Assembly (NCBI GenBank): GCA_015067675.1
Contig: SVMB01000027.1
Location: 1-38,222, forward strand
DNA length: 38,222 nt
Origin: Oscillospiraceae bacterium
Lineage (GTDB): Bacteria; Bacillota; Clostridia; Oscillospirales; QAMX01
Direction: 5' to 3'
Part shown: in pieces, positions 32,411 through 38,222 of the stretch
Position numbering within the stretch: position 1 is the first letter of the stretch
Layout of the letters: every line of letters starts with the position of its first letter
The notes under the pieces: generated by a model
What the model saw: the letters and a program-made list of their open reading frames with translations, nothing else
Told to the model about the DNA's origin: nothing
The model's database searches: none
Position numbers and translations under genes: made by a program

Positions 32411-33688
32411 ATGATGCAGTATCAAAAACAACTGGAATCGCTGGGAACTTATGACGTCGTGGTGCTGGGAGGCGGACCTGCGGGAGTCTGCGCCGCGGTG
32501 GAAGCGGCAAGAACAGGCTCAAGGGTTCTGCTGGCAGAAGCCACGGGTATGCTTGGCGGTATGGCGACGACCGCAATGGTGGGGCCGTTTATGACAAGCT
32601 ATGACCGCGACGGCGAGCGGCCGGTGGTCGGCGGACTGTACCGGGAGATCGTGGAGCGGCTGCAGCGCTGCGGCGGCGCAATTGCGCCGGACGAGATGGA
32701 GTCTCACAGCGTCTATACGTCCTTTATCACCCGCTATCATCGTCGCGTGACGCCGTTTGATTCCTTCCTGCTGCAGATTGTACTGGATGAGATGCTGGAA
32801 GAGGCCGGTGTGGAAGTGCTGCTTTACAGCCGGTTTGCCGACTGTATCTGTGACGATAACGGCATTTCGGCGGCAGTGCTTGCCTGTCTGGAAGGCCTGC
32901 GCTGTGTTTCGGCGCGCATCTTCATCGACTGCACCGGCAATGCCGACGTGGCGGCTGCTGCGGGCGTGGTGACGTGGAAAGGTGAAGAGGAAACCGGCAT
33001 TCCGCAGCCGGGCACGCTGATGTTTGAGGTGGACAGGGTAGACGACGCCCGTTATACTGCCCGCCCGAAGCAGCCGGTCAAGGCCTATCGTACGCCGGAT
33101 GAAGGACGGTATAAGGTCAATCACTACCGGGTGCATGAGGTGGATGCGACGGATTCCCGGAGCATGAGCACGGCGCACCGCAAAGCGCGCCGTCAGGTGC
33201 TCGACGCCTATGCGGTGCTGCGGGAAGAAACGCCGGGCTTTGAGAATGCACGGCTGACCCAAGCGGCCTCCGTGCTGGGCGTGCGTGAAAGCAGGCATAT
33301 CGACGGCAAATACCGCATCACCGTGGCAGACATTGCAGACGGTACGGTTTTTGAGGATCGCATTGCGGCCTACGGCTTTGGCATGGATGTGCATCCGCGC
33401 ACGGCGGATATGTCCGGTAACTTCAAGATTGAAGTCGCCAAAGTCTACTATGTGCCCTATCGCAGCCTGGTACCCAACGGCTGCGGCAATCTGCTGGTGG
33501 CGGGCAAGACCGTTTCCTGCCAGTCACAGGCTGCGGGCGGTCTGCGCTGTATGCCCTGCGCGATGGCTATGGGACAGGCGGCGGGTGCTGCGGCATCGAT
33601 GGCGGTGCAGGAGGACATTGCCCCCGAATACGTGGATACCGTACGGTTGCAGGAAAACCTGCGTGCGCACGGCGCGATACTGGATTGA
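32411..33688 (+). CDS. FAD-dependent oxidoreductase (PF12831-like)
   Basis: A 425-residue flavoprotein with VVVLGGGPAGVCAAVEAAR as its FAD-binding entry, GGMATTAMVGPF, FIDCTGNADVAAA and a C-terminal GQAAGAAASMAV. It is homologous to the protein at 22633-23913 but not a recent copy. The frame is open from 32336, but AAAGGA precedes the tandem ATGs at 32411. It is flanked by its own promoter and terminator. A cytosolic sugar or hydroxy-acid oxidase/dehydrogenase is likely; the electron acceptor is unknown. Confidence 0.85.
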   Translation: MMQYQKQLESLGTYDVVVLGGGPAGVCAAVEAARTGSRVLLAEATGMLGGMATTAMVGPFMTSYDRDGERPVVGGLYREIVERLQRCGGAIAPDEMESHSVYTSFITRYHRRVTPFDSFLLQIVLDEMLEEAGVEVLLYSRFADCICDDNGISAAVLACLEGLRCVSARIFIDCTGNADVAAAAGVVTWKGEEETGIPQPGTLMFEVDRVDDARYTARPKQPVKAYRTPDEGRYKVNHYRVHEVDATDSRSMSTAHRKARRQVLDAYAVLREETPGFENARLTQAASVLGVRESRHIDGKYRITVADIADGTVFEDRIAAYGFGMDVHPRTADMSGNFKIEVAKVYYVPYRSLVPNGCGNLLVAGKTVSCQSQAAGGLRCMPCAMAMGQAAGAAASMAVQEDIAPEYVDTVRLQENLRAHGAILD

Positions 33689-33693
33689 TAAAC

Positions 33694-33729
33694 GAGGGAG
33701 CATACATCGATCGATGTACGCTCCCCGTT
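33694..33729 (+). terminator. Intrinsic terminator after the second FAD oxidoreductase
   Basis: GGGAGC pairs with GCTCCC, enclosing TACATCGATCGATGTA; TTTT follows. Confidence 0.8.
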
Positions 33730-33740
33730 TTAGTGTGAAA

Positions 33741-34481
33741 TCACAGCGTCAATGCATAAAAATCTGCGTATTTGGAAAAGCCGACCTGATGTGCGGTAAG
33801 CTGAGAGGCAACATTGGTGATTGAGGTGGACCACATAGGACATTTGCCGTTTTTTACAATGTTTTCGGCGCATAACCGACAGCACTCTTTGGCATAACCT
33901 TTGCGTCGGAATTCAGGAAGCGTATTGATTCCTATTTCCTGTACCTGATCCTGCATATATGGCATGGAGGGCGCGTCGGTACAACTGACGAGCATACCGT
34001 TCACAATTACCCCACAGCACATCTTTTCATTTACCATATCCGCAAAGTAGTCATTGAGCCATTCGGGTGTCTGGTCGCTTTGAAAACAGCGGTTCCAGTA
34101 GTTGGCATAGAGCTCAAAATCCCGTAGGGTGAGTGTAACGGCAATCCCCTCCGACGGAACCTGCTGTGTATACAGATATTTGACACCATGAGATACAGGT
34201 GAATTGTAGATTGCATGCAGGATATCAGAAAGAGATTCGGCACCGGTGTTGCAAAGTTCCTTTTTCAGGGTATCAATGCAGTCGGCGACTTTATCGCCGT
34301 AGGAGATAATGGTTTTCTCCGCAGTACGGAGCGCCCAAATATCAAACCGGCTGCTGTAACCGGTCTGGATGCGGTTTCGTTCTTCCGAATAAACGAATTC
34401 TATCGGAGAACAAAAGGAATCAATACTATGTCCAAGCCATTTTGCGTAATAGGTGGTAGAGATAGCTGCAAAGTCGAGCAT
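33741..34481 (-). CDS. GNAT-family N-acetyltransferase (atypical base composition)
   Basis: A 246-residue GNAT protein: the C-terminal half contains EIGINTLPEFRRKGYAKECC, the acetyl-CoA loop, then STSITNVASQLTAHQVGFSKY. The N-terminal half resembles that of two-part GNAT proteins whose function is not established. The frame extends to 34526, but GGAGGTG precedes the ATG at 34481. The gene is clearly AT-richer than its neighbours by eye, suggesting recent acquisition. It interrupts the otherwise carbohydrate-related stretch and has its own promoter. Confidence 0.8.
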   Translation of the reverse strand: MLDFAAISTTYYAKWLGHSIDSFCSPIEFVYSEERNRIQTGYSSRFDIWALRTAEKTIISYGDKVADCIDTLKKELCNTGAESLSDILHAIYNSPVSHGVKYLYTQQVPSEGIAVTLTLRDFELYANYWNRCFQSDQTPEWLNDYFADMVNEKMCCGVIVNGMLVSCTDAPSMPYMQDQVQEIGINTLPEFRRKGYAKECCRLCAENIVKNGKCPMWSTSITNVASQLTAHQVGFSKYADFYALTL

Positions 34482-34516
34482 TCTTGCCACCTCCGATCGA
34501 TATCTTCTGTGAAACC

Positions 34517-34546
34517 AGTATAACACATTGTTTACGGGACTGACAA
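34517..34546 (-). promoter_or_regulatory. Promoter of the atypical GNAT gene
   Basis: TTGTCA, an 18-nt spacer and TATACT with a TGT extension on the minus strand. Confidence 0.7.
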
Positions 34547-34589
34547 GAGAACAGAAGGGACAAATTCGTTTAGAATAAATCGTGAGAAA

Positions 34590-35441
34590 TCACAGCCTGT
34601 GTTCTGTTTCCGCCGTGCTCTGATACACTTTTCGGTACTGGCTCGGCGTGCAGCCGAACATCTTCCGGAATACCCGGCAGAAGTAGGCGCAGTCGTCAAA
34701 GCCCAGCTCCGCGGCGGTCTGACGGATGTTGAATGTTTCGTTGGCCAGCAGCAGCTTTGCCTTTTCCATCTTCCGCTGCAGCCGGTATTCGGTGGGCGTG
34801 CAGCCGGCATATTCCCGGAACAGCCGCTCGAAATAGTTGACGCTGACCGAGCACAGTTCGGCGATCTCCCGGATGCTCAAAGCCTGCAGGGGATCCTCCT
34901 CCAGATACCGGATGCCCCGGGCGATGCATGCGGCGCGGCCGTAGGCCATGCCGCGGCGGCCCTCACCGGCGACGGCGGAGAGCAGCGAATAGGCGGCAGC
35001 CTTGACCCGGGCGGGGGAGTAGGCAGGCTTTGCAAACTCGGCGATGATGGCGTGAAAGAGCAGCGCCGTACGCTCGGGGTCTGACTGTGCCAGAATCCCC
35101 GGGGCCTGCGCAATGCGGATGGTCTGGCCCAGAGGGTCGGTGAGATTAAACTCAAAGAGCAGGGTGGAAGCACAGCCTGCCTGGGCGTTTGAAAATATCC
35201 AATTGTACTCAGCGCCTGCCGGGATGAAGAAGAGACTGCCCTGAGGAATGTCGAGGGCTGTGCTTTGATCGGCGGCCTCGAATACGGCGCTGCAGCCGCT
35301 GAAAAACAGCAGCGCATTGGTGGGACGCGGATGGCTCATGAGGAAGGAGCGCTTCCGAATCCACATCTGCTCCATGGCAACGAGGGTGGAAAGGTTGAAA
35401 TCTGCAGTGCAGAGGTCGGAAAGGGACTGAAAGATCGGCAT
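34590..35441 (-). CDS. AraC-family transcriptional regulator
   Basis: A 283-residue regulator with an N-terminal cupin (LDIPQGSLFFIPAGAEYNW) and a C-terminal double HTH (LSIREIAELCSVSVNYFERLF, FNIRQTAAELGFDDCAYFCRVF). A reading frame continues open upstream to 36374, but that part is antisense to the ThuA-like gene; the real start is the ATG at 35441, after GTGGAG and behind its own promoter. It is divergent from the ThuA/Gfo pair and probably controls it. Confidence 0.9.
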   Translation of the reverse strand: MPIFQSLSDLCTADFNLSTLVAMEQMWIRKRSFLMSHPRPTNALLFFSGCSAVFEAADQSTALDIPQGSLFFIPAGAEYNWIFSNAQAGCASTLLFEFNLTDPLGQTIRIAQAPGILAQSDPERTALLFHAIIAEFAKPAYSPARVKAAAYSLLSAVAGEGRRGMAYGRAACIARGIRYLEEDPLQALSIREIAELCSVSVNYFERLFREYAGCTPTEYRLQRKMEKAKLLLANETFNIRQTAAELGFDDCAYFCRVFRKMFGCTPSQYRKVYQSTAETEHRL

Positions 35442-35493
35442 GGTATCATCTCCACGGGCTTTTGGCCGGAATGTGCGGAAGGCCTTTGAGGGC

Positions 35494-35522
35494 AGTATAC
35501 AGCATTTTGGACGCCGGTGCAA
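35494..35522 (-). promoter_or_regulatory. Promoter of the second AraC gene
   Basis: TTGCAC, a 17-nt spacer and TATACT on the minus strand. Confidence 0.68.
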
Positions 35523-35570
35523 GAACCGCGTGTGAAAAAGTGCAATAATCGTGTGAATGTACCCAGTGAC

Positions 35571-35599
35571 TTGACACGGCAGACGTGCTACACTATCGG
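35571..35599 (+). promoter_or_regulatory. Promoter of the ThuA/Gfo-Idh operon
   Basis: TTGACA (35571-35576) with a 17-nt spacer to TATCGG (35594-35599). Alternatively an extended TGCTACACT at 35586-35594 acts as the -10. One of them serves the gene 17-22 nt downstream; the weak -10 fits activator-dependent control. Confidence 0.5.
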
Positions 35600-35615
35600 T
35601 AAAGGAGGCGGTTAT

Positions 35616-36398
35616 ATGAAAATCCGCGTTACGATCTGGAACGAAAACGTACACGAGCAGCGCAATCCCAAGATTGCCGAACTCTATCCCAAGGGAATCC
35701 ACGGCGCCATCGCCGATATTCTGGGCGATGTCGAGAAATATGAGGTCCGCACGGCGACCCTTGATATGCCCGAGCACGGACTCACCGACGAGGTGCTTGA
35801 TAACACCGACGTGCTCATCTGGTGGGGCCATGTGGCGCACGCTCAGGTGTCCGACGAGGTAGCGGAGCGGGTCAAACTCCGTGTGCTCGACGGCATGGGC
35901 CTGATCGTGCTGCACTCGGGGCATCTCTCCAAGCCCTTTGTCAAGCTCATGGGCACCATCTGCCGCTCCAAATGGCGCGAAAACAACGAAAAAGAGCGCA
36001 TCTGGGTCATCGAGCCGTCCCATCCGATCTGCTCCGGGCTTCCTGAGTACATCGAGCTGCCCCAGGAGGAGACCTACGGCGAACGCTTTGAGGTTCCGGC
36101 TCCCGACGAGCTGGTGTTCATCAGCTGGTTCTCCGGCGGCGAGGTTTTCCGCAGCGGCTGCTGCTATAAGCGCGGCTTGGGTAAGGTTTTCTACTTCCGT
36201 CCGGGTCATGAAGCCTATCCCACGTTCTATAACGAGAATATCGCAAAGATTCTGGTCAACGCCGTTAACTGGGCGCGTCCGCTGGACATTACCCGCCCGA
36301 CACTGGGTCATTACGAGGCGCTTGAAAAGGTCGAGGATATCTACGCCGGCATGAGTGATGCCGAGCGCAAGCATGAAAACCTGCAGAATATGGTGTGA
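35616..36398 (+). CDS. ThuA-like protein
   Basis: A 260-residue ThuA-family protein (trehalose utilisation A; glutamine-amidotransferase-like fold). Family marks are [28 protein letters not shown] and [16 protein letters not shown]. The frame is open from 35517, but GGAGG lies directly before the ATG at 35616. In rhizobia thuAB belong to trehalose or sucrose use through 3-keto sugars, where a Gfo-type dehydrogenase is the partner. Here the next gene is of that family, 15 nt away, so a keto-disaccharide role is plausible. Confidence 0.85.
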   Translation: MKIRVTIWNENVHEQRNPKIAELYPKGIHGAIADILGDVEKYEVRTATLDMPEHGLTDEVLDNTDVLIWWGHVAHAQVSDEVAERVKLRVLDGMGLIVLHSGHLSKPFVKLMGTICRSKWRENNEKERIWVIEPSHPICSGLPEYIELPQEETYGERFEVPAPDELVFISWFSGGEVFRSGCCYKRGLGKVFYFRPGHEAYPTFYNENIAKILVNAVNWARPLDITRPTLGHYEALEKVEDIYAGMSDAERKHENLQNMV

Positions 36399-36412
36399 GG
36401 AGCGTGGAAAGC

Positions 36413-37474
36413 ATGAAGAGAATCGGTATTATCGGCGCCGGCGGCATTGCCAACGGTACGCATATCAAACAGCTTCTGGAAGTGCCGGAGTGTCGGATCA
36501 CGGCGATCTGCGACATCGACCCTGCGGCTCTCAAAAAGACCGGCGACCGGCTGGGTCTGGATGAAGCGCACCGCTTCACCGACTACCGTGCGCTTGTTGA
36601 CTGCGCCGACGTGGATGCAGTGGAAATCTGCGTGCCCAACTACCTGCACGTGGAGATGGCCAAGTACGCGGTGTCCAAGGGTAAGCCCATCAATGTGGAG
36701 AAGCCCCTGGGTATGGACGCCGCCGAGTGCGAAGGCCTGCAGCAGATGCTGGAGGAGACCGGCGTCACCAACATGATGTGCTTCTCCTACCGCTTCCGTC
36801 CCGCGGTGCGTTACGCCAAGTGGATCATCGACCAGGGACTCATCGGCAACATCGTCGGCGTCAACGTGGCGTATCTGAAATCCAGCGCGTTCTGGGAGGG
36901 CAGACGCCTTGACTGGCGGTTTGTGAAGAAGTACGCCGGTACCGGCGTGCTGGGCGATCTGGGCGTACACCTCATTGACATGGCGACGCTGCTGGTGGGT
37001 GATATTCAGGCCGTCAGCGCCGTGGCGGATACGGTGGTCAAGCGCCGTCAGCGTCTGGACAGCGACGAATGGGCCGACGTGGAAACCGACGATTACAGCA
37101 ACTTCCTGGCGGATATCATCGACCGCCGCAGCGGCGAGCGGGTGTCCGCCAACTTCTCCATCACCCGCTGCGCCATCGGTCACGCCAACACCATCAGGTA
37201 CGATATCTTCGGTGATCAGGGCGTGATCTCCTTTGATCTGAATAATCCCAATGTTCTCGGTGTCTGTTCCGGCACGGTGGATCTGCAGTCCGGTATTGTG
37301 CATACCGTGAACGTCCCGGCCAAGTACAGCATCACCCAGGAGCAGGCCTTTGTCGATGCCCTGCACGGTAAGTTCTGTGACTATTATCCGACGGTGGCCG
37401 AAGGCGTGCAGTGCCAGCGCGTGCTGGATGCACTGATTAAGTCCAATGAAACCCGCGCGTTTGTGAACGTGTAA
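36413..37474 (+). CDS. Gfo/Idh/MocA-family oxidoreductase
   Basis: A 353-residue NAD(P)-dependent sugar dehydrogenase. The Rossmann motif is GIIGAGGIANGTHIKQL, the family lysine is K97 in NVEKPLG, and the catalytic region is GDLGVHLIDM (D182, H186). The frame begins at a GTG at 36395 that overlaps the ThuA stop, but no ribosome site fits it; GGAAAG before the ATG at 36413 does. It likely oxidises or reduces a sugar C3 or polyol position together with the ThuA-like protein. Confidence 0.9.
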   Translation: MKRIGIIGAGGIANGTHIKQLLEVPECRITAICDIDPAALKKTGDRLGLDEAHRFTDYRALVDCADVDAVEICVPNYLHVEMAKYAVSKGKPINVEKPLGMDAAECEGLQQMLEETGVTNMMCFSYRFRPAVRYAKWIIDQGLIGNIVGVNVAYLKSSAFWEGRRLDWRFVKKYAGTGVLGDLGVHLIDMATLLVGDIQAVSAVADTVVKRRQRLDSDEWADVETDDYSNFLADIIDRRSGERVSANFSITRCAIGHANTIRYDIFGDQGVISFDLNNPNVLGVCSGTVDLQSGIVHTVNVPAKYSITQEQAFVDALHGKFCDYYPTVAEGVQCQRVLDALIKSNETRAFVNV

Positions 37475-37568
37475 GCGGAAAGAACGGTCGGAAGATCCAC
37501 GACAGCAGGGGGATAAAATGCAGTACCGGACAACGATTCGCGGCAGACGGTAAGCGGCGCAGCCGAGT

Positions 37569-37620
37569 GAGGAACGCTTTGCGTTCCTCGGGGTGCAGGG
37601 GCGTGCCGCCCCTGCCGAGG
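37569..37620. repeat. Overlapping GC-rich hairpins
   Basis: GAGGAACGC-TTT-GCGTTCCTC (37569-37589) overlaps a second hairpin: CCTCGG (37586-37591) with CCGAGG (37615-37620), enclosing CAGGGGCG-TGC-CGCCCCTG. The two cannot both form. Possibly an interspersed repeat, or the end of the Gfo transcript. Confidence 0.6.
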
Positions 37621-37763
37621 GGGACAAAGGGGGGCGAGCAGCCCACCGTCGATCCCGTATGGAGATGTTGCAGAATGAGAGATAAAGGCTGACAGAGGAC
37701 GGCAAAAAATGATTAAATCGAAACTTTGCCGCCTGATCGTACCTTCTGCTGTACCAACGTCGA

Positions 37764-37796
37764 GTGACAAGTGAACGCTGCGCGTTTACGAGTCAC
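37764..37796. repeat. Hairpin related to the preceding repeat
   Basis: GTGAC and GTCAC flank GTGAACGC-TGC-GCGTTTAC (G-T pair allowed). The GAACGC-NNN-GCGTT core resembles the hairpin at 37569-37589. Confidence 0.5.
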
Positions 37797-37844
37797 GAGC
37801 CACGATAGATGCCGTCTGCTTCAACATAACGAAATAAAAAGATC

Positions 37845-38222
37845 GTAGATTGTAAAATGAAGATGCAATAAAAAATCCATAGTGACGAATCCGTGGTAGA
37901 ATGGAAGTTGCTGAGACAACCAAACGAAAGGATCATCACTATGGACAATACCAATCATACCACGGAACACAGAAAAGGTCAACATCTTTGTAGCGAAGAA
38001 CGACACGAGATAGAGGTGCGCCGTAAGGACGGCTGGTCGATCTATAAGATCGCTCAGCATCTCGGGCGTCCTTATAACACAATCAAGAACGAGATCATGC
38101 GCGGCTCAACACAGCCCAAAAACGGTGGCAGAGGTGTTTACCACGCAGATCGTGGCGAGAAGGTGTACCGTGAGAACCGCCAGAACAGCTGTAGACGGTA
38201 TCGCTGCCTTGCCACGATTGAG
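37845..38222 (+). mobile_element. IS30-family insertion sequence (left part only)
   Basis: Base composition falls sharply after about 37840 and a transposase gene begins at 37941. The exact left end is not fixed: the start around GATTGTAAAATGAAGATGC is a guess and the matching right inverted repeat is outside the window. Confidence 0.7.
37941..38222 (+). CDS. IS30-family transposase (3' end outside window)
   Basis: Ninety-four residues are visible in an open frame from the ATG at 37941. ERHEIEVRRKDGWSIYKIAQ and GRPYNTIKNEI form the N-terminal helix-turn-helix typical of IS30 transposases, which bind the terminal repeats; the DDE catalytic domain lies beyond the edge. AAAGGA precedes the start, and an extended -10, TGGTAGAAT, is at 37894-37902. 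The frame is intact as far as it can be seen. Confidence 0.85.
   Translation, partial: MDNTNHTTEHRKGQHLCSEERHEIEVRRKDGWSIYKIAQHLGRPYNTIKNEIMRGSTQPKNGGRGVYHADRGEKVYRENRQNSCRRYRCLATIE

Larger units (their letters stand above)
37475..37840. other. Non-coding stretch with GC-rich hairpins
   Basis: No credible gene was seen in these 366 nt. Short open frames here look repeat-derived and have no ribosome site. The stretch holds the hairpins listed separately and ends near the IS30-type element. Confidence 0.6.

Noticed and set aside
34590-36374. A continuous 594-codon minus-strand frame
   Set aside because: Only its last 283 codons form the AraC protein. The upstream part is antisense to the clear ThuA-like gene, has no ribosome site, and is separated by a promoter. 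It is an effect of high GC.
37384-37770. Minus-strand frame of 128 codons after the Gfo gene
   Set aside because: It overlaps the Gfo 3' end and its sequence derives from hairpin repeats; no ribosome site.
1-38222. tRNA, rRNA, CRISPR array, prophage or replication origin
   Set aside because: Scanning by eye found no cloverleaf, no repeat-spacer array, no phage structural genes and no DnaA-box cluster. A covariance search could still find a small RNA.

Overview
The window looks like a chromosomal segment of a Gram-positive anaerobe of the class Clostridia, probably a gut Oscillospirales-type organism. This is inferred from style and gene content: GC by eye of about 55-60%, strong AGGAGG-type ribosome binding sites, sigma-A promoters (TTGACA / TATAAT, many with an extended TGn -10), intrinsic terminators after most operons, a flavodoxin-ferredoxin fusion, three MATE transporters, a methyltransferase/GNAT/Nudix mixture and an IS30-type insertion sequence. 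No rRNA, tRNA, CRISPR array or prophage was seen. No marker gene fixes the genus.

Layout. (1) Positions 1-8371, minus strand: a GNAT-led operon ending in a nitrilase-GDPD fusion that runs off the left edge (sugar-phosphate-isomerase-like TIM barrel, Nudix, EFR1-type flavodoxin-ferredoxin), preceded by GNAT, HAD phosphatase, MATE and a cytosolic propeller glycosidase-like protein. (2) 8436-12537, plus strand: sn-glycerol-1-phosphate dehydrogenase, a phosphomannomutase-like HAD phosphatase, a membrane-anchored unknown protein, a mini-ferredoxin, a standalone GDPD and a small membrane protein. (3) 12616-20725, minus strand: a MATE gene behind a structured leader ending in a terminator-like hairpin, a four-gene operon of a methyltransferase and unknown proteins (one carrying an OadB-like GIIGG-DGPT motif), a GNAT, an S51 peptidase and a third MATE. 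(4) 20771-37474: a carbohydrate region. A GH123/DUF4091-like gene has an inverted repeat over its -10. A tight minus-strand operon encodes a FUSC-type membrane protein, an SMP-30 lactonase, a DapA/NanA-family lyase, a sialidase-like propeller and an FAD oxidoreductase. It diverges from an AraC regulator followed by two duplicated sialidase-like propellers, a GH43-like propeller and a second FAD oxidoreductase. Beyond an atypical AT-richer GNAT gene lies a second AraC gene divergent from a ThuA-like / Gfo-Idh-MocA pair. (5) 37475-38222: GC-rich hairpin repeats and the left part of an IS30-family element.

How the genes may work together (inference): region 4 reads as a substrate-inducible, wholly cytoplasmic pathway. 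None of its propeller or GH123-like proteins has a visible signal peptide, so an imported small glycoside or glycan fragment is the likely substrate. FAD- and NAD-dependent sugar oxidation, lactone hydrolysis and pyruvate-aldolase-type cleavage would fit the enzymes, and the FUSC protein might export a released acid or aglycone. It is not a classical nan sialic-acid operon. Region 2 and the GDPD fusion in region 1 share a glycerophosphate theme. The best novelty candidates are the nitrilase-GDPD fusion, the two-AraC oxidative carbohydrate region and the MATE leader RNA.
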